Assembly (NCBI GenBank): GCA_963693365.1
Contig: CAVNZM010000015.1
Location: forward strand, 3,224,001-3,288,000
Direction of reading: 5' to 3'
DNA length: 64,000 bases
From: Amoebidium appalachense
Taxonomy: Eukaryota > Ichthyosporea
Shown one piece after another: positions 1 to 12,626 of this stretch (its first letter is position 1; the number at the start of each line of letters is the position of its first letter). Position numbers and translations under genes: made by a program. The notes beneath the pieces were generated by a model that saw only the letters and a program-made list of their open reading frames with translations, ran no database searches and was not told where the DNA came from.

Positions 1-422
1 CGTGTGTGGGTGTGCGTGTGTGCGGGCGTGGGTGTTTGTGGGAGTGCATGTGGGTGTCGGGGGGAGGGGAAGGGGTGGAGGAGTGTGTGTATGTGTGCAT
101 TTGTGTGCATGTGGGTGTCGGTGCATGGGTGTTTGAGGGCGTACATGTGTGTGTGTGGTTGTGCTCGGCAGGGGGGGGAGGGGGGGGGCCTGTGTGTGTG
201 GGTGTGTATGTGCATGTGTGTGGGTGTTGGTGCAGGGGTGCATGGGTGCATGGGCGGCTGGGGGAAGGAGAGGTGTGTCAGGAGGAATAGGGGGTGGAGG
301 GGAGGGGATGTAAGAGAGGCACGAGCTAATGGCAAAGGGGTTAAGGCACCCTAAAGAGTAGTTCTAAATTCGAGATTTTCCAATTGTGATAGTGTAGTAT
401 TGTTTTTAAATGGCATTCTAAC

Positions 423-468
<46 letters not shown>

Positions 469-575
469 GGGGGGGGGGGGAGGAGGGGGGGTTGTTTGTT
501 TGTTTGCTTGTTTTTTGTTTTCTTCCATCTCATTTCGTTTATTGGTTTCTTTTTTTTTTTTTTTTCTCCATGCAG
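1..575. repeat. GT/G-rich low-complexity DNA and poly(T)-poly(G), presumed intron
   Basis: Positions 1-350 are an imperfect GT- and G-rich tract. A poly(T) run (about 424-467) is followed directly by poly(G) (468-480). The T-rich stretch 550-569 then leads to the acceptor at 574-575 of the first visible KH exon. No coding exon is recognisable here, so this is read as intron sequence of the KH gene, whose 5' end lies upstream of the window. Confidence 0.6.
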
Positions 576-1507
576 AGGGAGAGGGCCAAAGCACGTGAGG
601 AGGATGAGAAAGTAGTCAAAGACCGCATTGAATTCTTGTGCCCCCGTACCCGTGTGGGCCTGATCATCGGCAGGGGGGGGGAGAAGATTAGAGAACTGCA
701 GGAAAAGAGCGGCGCTAAAATCCAGGTGGGGTTTGTGTTTGGCCCTCTCAGTCGATTTCTTTTTTTATTATTTTTTTTATATTTTTTTTAACCCTTTTCT
801 TTCTCCCAACGGCACCATATGCATTATATGCACTATATGCCTGTTTGTGTCTTTCAGGCTTTCCCCTCCCCCTGTCTGTATCCATATCTCTTCCTGTCCT
901 TTCTGTCCCCTTCTCTCTCTCTCTCTCTCTTTCTCCCTCTCTGTGTGTGTATGTGTCTCAAATCCCCTCTCTCGCCTCTCCCGCGCTTACCTTGCTCACT
1001 TTCTCTCACTTCCGCCCTCTCTCAGTCACCCGGCTCTTCTCTCTTGATAGTTTCCTTTTTCTCCCCAACGAAACCACACATGTGGTCCCACCTCCCATCC
1101 TAAAACGGCCTCTTTTTTCAACTAACACCGAGCACCCTTCCGTTTCTGCTTGCGCAACAACGCCACATTCACTTGTCCTTTTTGTAAATTTACCGAAAGT
1201 CCCGCAAATTTTTCAGGTGGTGCAAGATGGGATCCCCCCCTATGCCGAGGGCAAGCCCGTGCTTCTGACGGGTACCCGTGAGTCTGTGGAGACTGCGCGC
1301 AACATGATCCGAGATGTGATTGGTGACGGCTTCATCCTGCCCTCCAACTACAGCCTGACCGTGTTCAACAACCCCGATGGAACGAGTATGTGTTTGAATG
1401 TGTGGGTGGGTGTTTTGGCGGCGTGGTATTTGGTATTTGGTTCGGGTGTTTTTTTTGTTTGTTTCTTGTTTCTTGTTTTTTTTTTTTTTCCCTTCTTGAA
1501 GAGGAAG

Positions 1508-1558
<51 letters not shown>

Positions 1559-1783
1559 CGCACGCGCTTGATGGTGGTGGTGGTGGCCGGGGGGGGGGGG
1601 GGGGGGGTTTGAGAAGTGGTCGGGGATGATGGTGGGGTGTTTTTCTTTTTGATGCTTAACTATGGGGGGGGGGGGGGGGGGGGGGGGGGAAGTCAGCAAG
1701 ACTTCGAACACCAAATTGCCCTTCTGGTTAGTACCTTGATTTTCTCTCTATTTAAATTTTGGTGGTGGTGGTGGTTGTTGTTG

Positions 1784-1824
<41 letters not shown>

Positions 1825-2093
1825 GTGGGGAGGGGGCGGGGGGGGGGGGGGGATGGAGTGGGGGATTTCTGTGCAGACTATTTTCTAACAAGTGCGAGGT
1901 TGCAGTCGACATGGAGGTGCCAGCCGGCACTGTGGGGATGATTGTGGGCCGCAGCGGTGACACCATCAAGAACATTCAGAACGAGTCGGGGGCAAAGGTC
2001 GAGATGGAGAGGGGTACGTGTGTGAGCACTGGACACGGCACTGCACTGTGCATGCATTCCCACCCTGCAATATCCCCCTCCCTCCCTCCCTCC

Positions 2094-2178
<85 letters not shown>

Positions 2179-5100
2179 CCCTCCCCCTCTACAAACCCAT
2201 ACAGGTATGGGATTCCTGGGCAGGAATGTGTGCAGCTTTTGATTGGTTCCTGGATACGCCATATGCATGGGCCACCTTCGTGATTTGTCTTTGCCACTGG
2301 TTGATCAAAGGCCGTGGGGCCGGGAAAAAAGTATCGGGAACGAGTGTTGTTTGGTGTATGAGGCGACGGTTTTTGAATGTACGCTAGCCCTCCTCTATTC
2401 GGCCAGGTGTCCTATGTGACATTTTTTTCGGAACATGAATGTTGGATATATTTGCGCTGCGGGATTTGTCCAGTCATCAATTTGAGGCGTTTTTGGGCAG
2501 CGTATGAATGGTTCTGGCTCTATGTTAGGCTCCATGACATGGAAAAGAACCTAAAATGCTGGACACAATCTTGTGAACGCCATTCTGATTCGGTTTTTTT
2601 TTTTTTTTTTTTTTCTGATTTCTTCTTGTGCATTTCTGTTCCTGTTGTTATTTGGGTGCTCACCACCAAGCCAAAATACCCAAGCAGCCCCGAGAGCGCT
2701 CACACACCAGGCGGAGAGGGTGGGTGGCTGACGCTCCATCACCGATGGTGGTACGTCCTATGTGCGGTGGCCATGGTTGCCTTTTATGGAAGGTGCCTTA
2801 TTTGCAAGGGAATCGAATTCTCGAAATGGATGCCTCCTTATGGTGTGTTGGAAAAGGCCATTGGTGGTTCACAATGCCAGGTGTGGATAGTCTGATGATT
2901 TTCATTGGTTGCCGATGGAATGTGGAATGTCGGATCGTCCGAATTGTGTTCCGATTGTAGTCCCGATTACTGTTCTTGCAGATCATGGGTTGACGGTGTC
3001 GCTGCCTGTCCTTCTTCTTTCTTTTCTTTTCTTTTCTTTTCTTTTTTTCCCTCCCTTTCCCTGCAGCCAAAGACAGGCCCCATGCCGTGTTGGACAAAGC
3101 TCTCTAACCAGTTGCTAACGATGCCGATGGGCAGATAAAAAGAACTTTCTTCTTTTTTGGTTGTTTACTGACGGGTATGATTGGCTCGCAGCGGACAACA
3201 ACACGCCCGTGCGCGCCGTCAAGATCTCCGGTGAGGCGGAGGGAGTGAAGAAGGCCTTTGATAAGATTCTGGCCATCATCATGGAGGTGTGTAGTTTTTT
3301 ATTCTTTATTTTATTTTATTTTATTTTGTTTGTTTGTTTGTTTGTTTGCTTGTTTTTGTTTTTGTTTGTTTTCTTTTTTTTGATTCCCCCAAAGGAGCAG
3401 GTCACGCTAAGACCACTGCTGTTGCGGTACCTTTTCTTGTGTTTCGTAGTCATGTGTGGTTTCCTTTGGTTGTATCCTCAAAATCAAGAATTGTTTACGT
3501 AAAGACCTGTGGCCTTGTACTTCATTTCATCTTTCATACTGCATTGTCTTGGTTCGTTTGCTTCCTTCCTTTCATCCATGCGTGTGAATGCACTCCTAAA
3601 GCCTGCCCATGCGGCATATTCTTGTATGTTGCTTTTGCAATTCTATGTCATTCAAACCATCTTTGTTGTTTGATCGCTAAATCTCACCCTCTGTTTCTGG
3701 TGTACGCTGTGCTACATTTAATGGCACCCTCTCCCCCCCGAAGTCCCCTTTTTAAAGAAAAAAGGTTAACTTAAGAACAAGTTAACGAAGAGTGGTTAAA
3801 GTAATGTACTTGTACATTTATTTTCAGGCCCGGCGCCGTGACGAGCAAGGTGGCCGGGGGGTGGGTGCCATGAATATGCCTACCGAGACCCACGTATTTG
3901 CGGTGCCGGCAAACAGGGTCGGTCTGGTTATCGGCAAAGGTATGTGTGCTCACTGCTAGTGCACACAGTGAATTTGGTGCACACAGTGGATTCGGTGCAT
4001 AGAGTACTTACGGTGCTTACACTGAAAACGGCAACCAATCAGAACAAAGAAAGGCCTTTGCAATTGTATGATTGGCCGCCATGGTTCGATCTATGAAATT
4101 AAGTTTGCTTCACTCAGATTTCCGGGTGCCGGCCAGAAGACTGCCATGCAATCGTATCGCAAACTCTGCCTTGTTCTGATTGGAGGCCGCTTTCAGTGCA
4201 AGCATTGTAGATACAAAGGTGCATGCTGCAAAGAATGAATGGAATTGGTGTCGGGGTAGAAGGGGGGGGAAAGTTTTACTTGCCGGTGAAAAATTCACGT
4301 TTAGCGAGCATTCTGATAGATGAAGCCACAGTAGGCCGGATTAGCGATGCCAATATTTCCTTGGTAATATCATGAGATAGATATGATAATAGTTGGTTGT
4401 GATTATGTCGTCGCCAATGAGAAAGACACAGCTACCACTGCAATATTTGTGGTCATGATGTATCGTTTGAATTGTGTATATGTGTTGTGTGGATTGTGGA
4501 AACCGTGCTGTGCTCGAGCATGTGAGCTTTTCTGTTTTCCTCTTGTGCTGTAGCGGAATCCTTGTTTGCTCAACACTCCTCCCTGCCTTGCCTTCCATTC
4601 ACACACACGCACACACACTCACACACTCGCATACAATTACACACATACACACACACACACATACACATATACGTGCATACGTGCTCGTGCGTGCACACAC
4701 ACACACAGGCGGTGAGACCATCCACAAGATCCAGGACAAGACGGGGGCCAAGATTCAGCTCGACCAAAACGTGCCCCCCGGTGCCATGGAGAAGAAATTC
4801 ATGATCACAGGTATGTGCCTACCTCTGTGTCGATATTATCCCCCCGCCGCTCAACACACACAGTGAGATACACACACGGGCGCGTGCACACAACACAAAA
4901 CGCACGCGAAAATACCTATAGGGTGGGGTGGGAGCGGGGCTCATCCTGTCTCCCCACCGCTCAAAACACACGCACACGTACACGCACAAGCAACCCACGA
5001 AAATACTTAGGGTTGGGGCGGGGGCAGGGGCGGGAATGGGGGGTGGGGGTGGGTGCTGTGTGGTTGTGTGGTTGTGTGGGAGTGTTTTTTTCTTTTTTTT

Positions 5101-5357
5101 GATTTTTTTTTTTTTTTTCGATATTTTTTTTTCGCACCGGGGGGGGGGGGGGGGGGGGGATGGGAGAGGACTTTTTTATTTTTAGTTAGCTGGACTTTGC
5201 TAATCGACGTGATATCCAGGCACGATGGACCAAATCGAGTTTGCCAAGAGGATGATTTGGGAGCGTGTGGGTGAGGTCAGTGTTCCCTTCCCCCCTTCTC
5301 CCCACAACATGATCAAATGTCGATTTAAACACCGCTGAATTGCCTACCGATTACCGT

Positions 5358-5390
<33 letters not shown>

Positions 5391-5677
5391 ATCCTCCTCC
5401 TCGTCCCCGGCCCCGGCCCCAAGCGGTCGGACTCGCCTATTGCTGTTGAAACAAAATATGGGTTGGGAACCATGCACAGGGGGTTAAAGAGGTGAAACCC
5501 ATTCTTTTGTGGAGGCATAGAAATCCCCCTGATGATGGGCTCTGTTCAGGTGTCTTCTGCCTGCACGCTCAAATAGTTTGAGATTTCGGGGTTCCTTCAT
5601 TTTTGTGACGTTTTGTATTTTGTCCGTTGTTGTCTCCCTCGTATTTCCAACCCTCTAACACATACATCACCCCCCCC

Positions 5678-5708
<31 letters not shown>

Positions 5709-6144
5709 ACACACATGTGGATGACGTGGGCCCCCCTGAGGATGGGCTCTGCTTATTATGCATACTCTTTATGTATGGCTTGCATTCTGCATCGTGTTAT
5801 CCGTTTGTTCTTGTGTACTTCGTACTTTTTGACGCATTCAAAACCCCCCCCCTCACACACACGCGATAGGATCTTTTTTTGCTGCAAACCCTTTTGTGTA
5901 TGCTTTGCAAAGGATGCATCATGCTGTCCATTCTGAATGCGTACTTTTTATAGAACCCCCCCCCCCCCCCCCTCTCCCCGCGGTACCTCCCCCACAATCT
6001 TGCATTAAAACCCCCCTTTTTTCAGCCCATACCTATGCCCCGGTCATTCCGTGTGGGTGGTGGCCCCGCTGGTCCGGGCTTTGGTGGGCCCCAGGGCAAC
6101 CAGGCTGGCCCACCCCAGCAGCAGTTTGGAGGGTTCGAACCCCC

Positions 6145-6175
<31 letters not shown>

Positions 6176-6702
6176 AAAAAAAAAAAAAAACCCGCACACA
6201 CGCGCCTTCCCTCCAACTCTTGTCTTTTTCTCCTTATCTCTCCCTCTCTCCCTCTCTCTCTCTCTCTCTCGCTCGCTCCCCCCCCCCCCCCCCCCCCCTC
6301 CCCTCTTGCTTCTGCTTACTGCTGCAACTTTAACCCCCGGCCTTTCCCACTGCCCTTGCCTGCATAAGCAACCCTGCTCGTCTCTGATCAAGACGGGTGA
6401 CCTACTCATGTTCAAGTGAAACAGTATCTGAGTTGGGTTTCGTTAACGAGGGGAATAGGTCGAAACTCGGGTACTGTGGATGACGTGGGCCCCCCCTGAG
6501 GATGGGCTCTGCTTATTATGCATACTCTTTATGTATGGCTTGCATTCTGCATCGTGTTATCCGTTTGTTCTTGTGTACTTCGTACTTTTTAACGCATTCA
6601 AAAACCCCCCCCCCCCCCCCCCCCCCTTTTTTTTTTTTTGGTGTTTCGGTGTGTGTGTGTGTGTGTGTAGTGGTGTTGGTTGTGTGTGTGTAGTGGTGTT
6701 GG

Positions 6703-6736
<34 letters not shown>

Positions 6737-7089
6737 TGGTGGTGGTGGTGGTTGTGTGTGTGCGTGTAAATTCTGTGTGTGTGTGTGTGTCCGGGGGAGG
6801 GGGAAGGGGGGGAAGGAGGGTATGATTTAAGACTGAATGCAAATCAACAGTCACTGTGCCCACACTTTTTTATTTCTTGCTTGTCGGTGTGTGACGTACA
6901 TAAACCCATGTAAATCCCAACAATATGTAGCCCATAAACTTATATAAATCCCAACAATTTTCTGTAAATACATAAACCCGTATAGTTCCTTACATTTTTC
7001 GGTATCTTGCAGCTACAACAACCGCGGAGGCCCAGGCTTCAACCAGGGAGGCTACGGTGGCCCAGCCCAACAGCGCCAGCAGTATGGTA

Positions 7090-7136
<47 letters not shown>

Positions 7137-8732
7137 GATGCATGCACCTTTCCCCCGTTCCCCCTTTTAAAGCACAAACACAAATAAGCACGTTCATGCA
7201 GGTATGCGTATGTATCTACCCACCCCCCATCGCCCCTCCTTCCGTCAACAAACGAAGAAACGAAGAAAGAAAAGGAAATAGAAGAAGAGCGAGAAGGGCA
7301 TCTGCATAGATGTGCACACTCAAAGCATGCCCACACGTGCACGCATGCATGTACACGCGGATAGGTTTTGAGCATATGTGTGGGTTGGAACTCGTGGTCG
7401 CAAGGGTTGGGTATTGAGTTGGGTTTCCCGCCACAAGTGCTTACGGAACAGGCACACGTACGTAGTCGTGTACTTGCGCATACACACGGACAGACATGTA
7501 CGTGTGGCACAGGGACACAGGGACACAAAAGGACCAAGCACAGGCCAAGCCATGTTGTGCATCTCTCACCTTCTCACCTACACCTCCCATCACAACACAA
7601 ACACACACACACACACGCGCTCACACATTCAAACACACACACACACACACACACAGGCCAGTACGGGCAGAACGGTGCGGATCAACAACAGTGGGGTGGG
7701 CAGCAGCAGCAGCAGCAGCAGGGGCAGTGGGGAGCCAATCAAAATCAAGGACAGGGACAGTGGGGAGCCAATCAAAATCAAGGACAGGTGTGGGGAGCCA
7801 ATCAAAATCAAGGACAGGGGTGGGGAGCCAATCAGAATCAGGGACAGAACCAGTATGGGAACCAGGCCCAGCAGCAGGGGCAGTGGGGGCAGTGGGGTGG
7901 CCAGCAGCAGCCCCAGGCACAGGGTACGTGTGTGTGTGTACGTGTGTGGGTGTGGGTGGGTGGGTGTGTGCATGTACGTGTGTGTGTGTGTGTGTGTGCA
8001 TGTACATGTGTGTGTGGGTGGGTGGGTGTGTGCATGTACGTGTGTGTGTGTGTACATGTACATGTGTGTGTGTGTGTGTGTGTGTGCATGTACGTGTGGG
8101 GGTGGGGGTGGGGGGCTATTTTCGTTTGTGTGGTGTGTGTGCGTGCATGGGTGAGCATGTATGGGCTCAGGGGGTGTACGTGTGTTTGTGGGTTCGCATG
8201 TACGTGTGCATGGGTTTGCATGTGAAAAAACGTATGTGGGTGCATGTACGTTTGTGTGGGCACAGGATGTGTGCCTTGTGGGGATTAAAACTTGTCCCGG
8301 GGAGTGGGGAGGGAGGGCGGGGGGGGTTTGACATTCGGTGCACGTATATGGCGAAGAAGGGGAGGGGGGGGGGGGGTAGGATATATGGAATCTCATATTT
8401 TAAGGAAGATGGACAAGCAAAAAGACAACACTTAGATGGTTGCTCACGATCACCATTGAAGGAGGTTGGGGGGCAGGTGGCGAAGTCAAGAAGGAAGCAG
8501 TCCCGCCCGTGCAGGCACAAGGACAGGCACAGGAGGGAGGCAACCAGTGGGGGGGCGCATGGCAGCAATACTACGGCCAAAACGGGCAGAATAACGTCGG
8601 ACAGCAGCAGGCGGGGGGGATGCAGGGACAGGGACAAGCACAGGGACAGGCGCAGGGGCAAGGGCAGGGTGGACAGCAGGGTGGAGACTACTCGCAGCAG
8701 TGGGGTAGGTGTTTTGTGTGTGTGTGGGGGGG

Positions 8733-8770
<38 letters not shown>

Positions 8771-8906
8771 CGTCCGGTGCTGGTGTTGGTGTTGGTATTG
8801 CTGTTGGCCTGTGTTTGAGCTCTTGCAGAGAGTCGGGGCCTGATTTTTTGTTTTGACCATATCTAACAGTCTTAATCCCCCATCCCCCTCGACGCCTCCT
8901 CCTCAT

Positions 8907-8950
<44 letters not shown>

Positions 8951-9222
8951 AGCTGCCTACTACCAGCAGTACTACAACCAGCAGGGTGGCCAGGCCGGCC
9001 AGCAGCAGGGCCAGCAGCAGGTGTGTTTTGATTCGCTCGTGCATGGGTTGCGGAATTTGATTGGTTGTCGTACATTCCTGAATCCTGAGCCGATGGTTCA
9101 CCGAATTTGTTCCATCGTCTTTGGCTATCTTGTATGCACATGTCTTATGTATGCACACACATGCGCGCGCACACACACACTCACCCTCTCTCTCCCCCCT
9201 CTCTCTCTCCCCCTCCCTCCCT

Positions 9223-9306
<84 letters not shown>

Positions 9307-9468
9307 TCTCTTCCACAGACTACAAGATTGCCTTTTTGCATTCATTCTTTTAAGGTGAAAAAAAGTAAACGGTCAATCTGACTTTTTTTTGCACAGTGGA
9401 CGCCGGAACAGATCCAGCAGTGGTACGCACAGAACGGCCAGCAGGCACCAAAGACGGAGGGCATGTAG
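576..9468 (+). CDS. KH-domain RNA/ssDNA-binding protein, FUBP/KSRP-like (5' truncated by window)
   Basis: Binds single-stranded nucleic acid through at least three type I KH domains, then a Gly/Gln-rich tail. Exons read: 576-725, 1217-1385, about 1693-1740 (uncertain), 1893-2013, 3192-3286, 3828-3939, 4709-4810, 5220-5275, 6026-6123, 7013-7086, 7657-7923, 8477 or 8501-8704, 8953-9020 and 9397-9468 (TAG stop). Phases agree at all junctions except around the uncertain short exon. KH1 has the GRGG loop (exons 1-2), KH2 GRSG (1893-3286) and KH3 GKGG (3828-5275). The tail contains four WGANQNQG repeats, an [11 protein letters not shown] segment and a [14 protein letters not shown] end. Tandem KH domains plus a Gln/Tyr-rich tail resemble far-upstream-element-binding proteins (transcription, splicing, mRNA stability). 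FUBPs have four KH domains, so another probably lies upstream. Family call is firm; orthology is inferred. Confidence 0.85.
3994..4224. repeat. Inverted repeat (foldback element) in a KH-gene intron
   Basis: The left arm (about 3994-4084) and right arm (about 4137-4224) are reverse complements at roughly 75-80% by eye. The best core is CCAATCAGAACAA at 4034-4046 against TTGTTCTGATTGG at 4171-4183, flanked by matching CACTGAAA(A/G)CGGC. The loop is about 50 bp. It lies in the intron between 3939 and 4709 and resembles a MITE or foldback element. No target-site duplication was verified. Confidence 0.6.
5470..5690 (+). repeat. Dispersed repeat family A, copy 1
   Basis: Ordered landmarks are ATTCTTTTGTGGAGGCA, GATGATGGGCTCTGTTCA, TGACGTTTTGTATTTTGT, TATTTCCAACCCTCTAACAC and then poly(C). 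The same order occurs at 32978-33225 and, inverted and partial, at 50585-50775. Intronic, in the KH gene. Confidence 0.65.
5714..5852 (+). repeat. 135-bp direct repeat, copy 1 (pair with 6477-6612)
   Basis: Starts TGGATGACGTGGGCCCCCCT and runs through GGATGGGCTCTGCTTATTAT to GCATTCAAAA plus poly(C). The copy at 6477-6612 differs at one visible position before the poly(C). It carries the landmark GGATGGGCTCTG of family A. A more diverged partial copy lies at about 5888-5960. Confidence 0.9.
6477..6612 (+). repeat. 135-bp direct repeat, copy 2 (pair with 5714-5852)
   Basis: Near-identical to 5714-5852, so a recent duplication across the exon at 6026-6123. It lies in the next intron and ends in poly(C) followed by poly(T) and a GT-rich stretch. 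Confidence 0.9.
7724..7848 (+). repeat. Coding tandem repeat, four WGANQNQG units
   Basis: Four imperfect 27-33-bp units in the 7657-7923 exon encode WGANQNQGQ with variable spacers (GQ, V, G). They follow a CAG run giving seven Gln. The repeat is kept in frame and extends the low-complexity tail of the KH protein. Confidence 0.9.
9223..9310. repeat. (CT)n microsatellite in last KH-gene intron
   Basis: Nearly pure CT dinucleotide run with one GT interruption, in the intron 9021-9396. Confidence 0.95.
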
Positions 9469-9539
9469 TGATTCTATTTGCATGTACAAGTTGATGACTT
9501 TTTTGGTGTTGTACTTAACAGTGTGATGGGTTGGTGTTT

Positions 9540-9584
<45 letters not shown>

Positions 9585-10190
9585 CCTAAGGATGGGAGAA
9601 GGGATGTGTTTTTGACGTATTTTGTTCCATCGAGAGGGGGGGGGGGGGGGGGTGCCTCTAAAACCTTGAGGGGGTGCTTGTATAAAGGCGAGATGAAAGA
9701 AGCATTTATTTGGGATCTTCTGGTGAGCTTTGTTAAAACATCTATAACACGTTTTTGCTGGTTCTTCTGTCATCACCTGTAGAATCTATGACCAAGCTTT
9801 GCACCCATATCTCCCCTCCCTCCACCTCACCACCCTCGTGTCAAAAGGGGGAAAAAAAAAAAAAATAAGATGATGAGAGTTGTTTTGCGTTTCACCTCTT
9901 CGTCCTTAGTGGCAACATAGCCGTGCAGCAATGCTCTTTTGGTGGATTTTCATACCGATTGTTTCGTTTTCCTTAAAAGTTTCCTGTGTCGGTATCTTGG
10001 TTTGTTGTTGCTTAAAGTGCAGAGTTGACGTTTTTCCTGTTATAGTTTTGGCGTAATATTATAAAGAATAGGCTGAGTACTCTAATCTGGTCATAAGTTT
10101 ATAGCTTGAAACTATCTCTATGTGCCCAACCATTTCATTTCCTGCAATTATGTTTGTTCGTGCGGTCAGGAATCCGGAAACAGGAAGCAG

Positions 10191-10275
10191 AGCAGCACGA
10201 AGAACACACGTCACTTCGTTTAATAGTTCGTGCGGAGCAGCACGAAGAACACACGTCACTTCGTTTAATAGTTCG
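10191..10275. repeat. 45-bp tandem duplication
   Basis: Two adjacent copies of a unit beginning AGCAGCACGAAGAACACACG and ending TAATAGTTCG, identical over about 40 bp. Confidence 0.95.
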
Positions 10276-10974
10276 TTTAAGTTCAAAAAAAAAACTGTAC
10301 CTGTAAGCAGAGCAACAAACATAAAAGCCTTACTAACGGCAGTGTGCGTGTGTTCGTGTGTGCATGGGTGTGTGTGGATGCTTGCTTGCTGAGCCTCGTG
10401 TGTGCATGGGTGTGGGCCTTTTTTTGTGTGTGTGTGTGTGTGTGGGAAGGGGGGGGGGGGGGGGGTTACCTGTAAAAAATACATGTACGTACAAGTCCGG
10501 TCAATGCCCACACACTGATTTTATACTTACACCTGGGACTACTATTAGTTGCTGGCATTTCGTTGAGCCTGAATATTAATCCTGGCCGAATCGATATCAG
10601 TGCATGCGCAGGCACATGTACACGTACACCCACAAATCTAAGCCGAGTAGAAAACCCGAAGTCATCAACGGTGCATCGATATGATCATGCACAATCATTA
10701 TGTGCGTAGGTGTAACCATACTTGATATGGCTGCTGAAGCGCACACACACTAGACACGACTCGCACTCAAACTCACACCCATACACGTGTATGTGTACAC
10801 TGACACACACACACAGGACGTGCATACGCATATTGCACACACATGCACAGAATTGCACACGCAGCAGGCACACGCACTCACTCACACACAGTACACACAC
10901 ACACACACGTATGCGCACACATGCATGCCATACAGTTGTATGATCAGTACTGAGAAGTGTTCTGGGCGCTTGAG

Positions 10975-11160
10975 AAATTATTCACGGCGCATAAGCAGAA
11001 TTATTCCGCAAACACAGAATTCTTATCCTGCCTTTGAAGCAGAATTATTGTGTATATGCAGAATTATCCTGCCTATAAGGTGCCTTACTGCAGAATTATT
11101 GTGCAGATGTAGAATTATCCTGCCTTTAATGCAGAATTATCCTGCAAATGCACAGTGCCA
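10975..11160. repeat. Interspersed GCAGAATTAT(T/C)CTGC minisatellite
   Basis: About seven copies of GCAGAATTAT followed by TCTGC, CCTGC or TGTG-like ends, separated by short variable spacers. The unit is near-palindromic. The same unit fills the foldback element at 56213-56489. Confidence 0.8.
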
Positions 11161-11331
11161 GGCAGACATCATAATGATTCTCAGCACATATGGATTCACG
11201 CATGTTCATGACACCACCACGGTAGGCTAAGCTATGGAGATATAGACACAAACACATCACTAGAACATACGCCGGGAGGCTAGGGCGGGGATATGTGCAG
11301 TGTTTATTTATTAATTTATTTTTTATACTTT

Positions 11332-11362
<31 letters not shown>

Positions 11363-11556
11363 TTTGTGGGGGGGCGGGGGCCGGGGGGGGGGGGGGGGGT
11401 CAACGGTATTATTTGAATGGCATCTGACTACACAACACATGTACATGTACACCAGTTGTTCGCGATCGTTACACTGAGATGGTGTAAGAAGACGTGTATG
11501 AGACGGTGTGTGCGTGTGTGAGCGGGGCCAGCCCCAGCCTAGGCAGTCGGGGGCGG

Positions 11557-11597
<41 letters not shown>

Positions 11598-12626
11598 GGG
11601 GGGGGGGGGGGGGGGGTTGAATGCAACCTGAAACTTTGGGCATGTCTTCCGAATGGGCATATCATTCAGAAGCAAATTATCCCTCTTCCGATTTCGGCAC
11701 CTAACTTCGGATCCGGACGCCTATGTGGGGCGGGGGGGGGGGGGGGGGGGGGGGGGGGGTTTGAGTCTGATTACACGGTACACACAAGGGGCCCAGTAGG
11801 TGGGGATATGTGCATGCATTTAGTATTAAATGTGCATACGTATTGAAAAGAGGGGCCCGGGGGGGGGGGGGGGGGGGGGGGGCTGGCCGGTGGATGAGTG
11901 AGAGAGAGTGAGCCAGTGTGTCACAGTGTGCGTGTGTGTGTGTGTGTCACAGTGTGTGTGTGTGTGTGTGTGTGCGCGTGTGTGTGTGCGCGTGACACTG
12001 TGTGTGTGTGTGTGAGGGAAGGGGGAGGGCAACCTAAAAACATGATGCCATGTCTTCATGCATTGATTGTGATCAATGGGGTTTGAAAAGGTTAGCACTC
12101 GATTTATTTCACCCGACCGGCACATTACCGTAAGTATATTACCTCGCTCAGTTTACCACATACACTACACCACAATCTTTACTTAACCTGCAATCGCACA
12201 GGCTACAACATTTATTTACAAAACAGCATGAATCCTCTTGCTTTGCTCTTACAATTTAGCTTACCAAATTACAGAAGGCGAATCTGTTCTGGATCGCTTT
12301 TACATTTCCACAAGAGTTAAAGAGTCTAATCTCAATCGCTGGACATCTATCGATTATGTCCGTTTGCAAAAGCGATATAAAAAAAACCCCCCAAAACAAA
12401 AAGAAATACCACCATGTATCGACTAAATGCATATCGATTGCATGCACCTAATGGTATGTGGCAGTGTGCAAATCTCAAAAAGGCAACCGCTAGAACGTTA
12501 ACATTTTATATGCACATGTGGGTGGGTAGGTATGGTGTGTATGTGTGTGTGTGTGGGGGGTGCTTGAACCAAAACAAATTCACATATCAAAGGGGGGCAC
12601 TCTAAATAACCTTAAAGAAACCCAAC

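Larger units (their letters stand above)
9469..12626. other. Intergenic region between convergent KH and hydrolase genes
   Basis: No coding exon recognised. It holds poly(T)-poly(G) at about 9538-9583, a 45-bp tandem duplication at 10191-10275, an AC-rich stretch at 10740-10930, GCAGAATTAT-type repeats at 10975-11160, a TTTA microsatellite at 11310-11364, long poly(G) at about 11560-11617, and GT repeats interspersed with GTCACAGTGTG at 11910-12015. The 3' UTRs of both neighbours must lie here, but no polyadenylation site can be assigned firmly. Confidence 0.6.

Noticed and set aside
1693-1740. Short exon between KH1 and KH2 of the KH gene
   Set aside because: A joining piece is needed, but two acceptors and two donors give different frames ([13 protein letters not shown] or [10 protein letters not shown]). 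It is not listed as a separate feature.
8477-8500. Alternative start of the KH-gene exon ending at 8704
   Set aside because: Acceptors at 8475-8476 and 8499-8500 are both in frame. I could not choose, so both are given rather than separate features.
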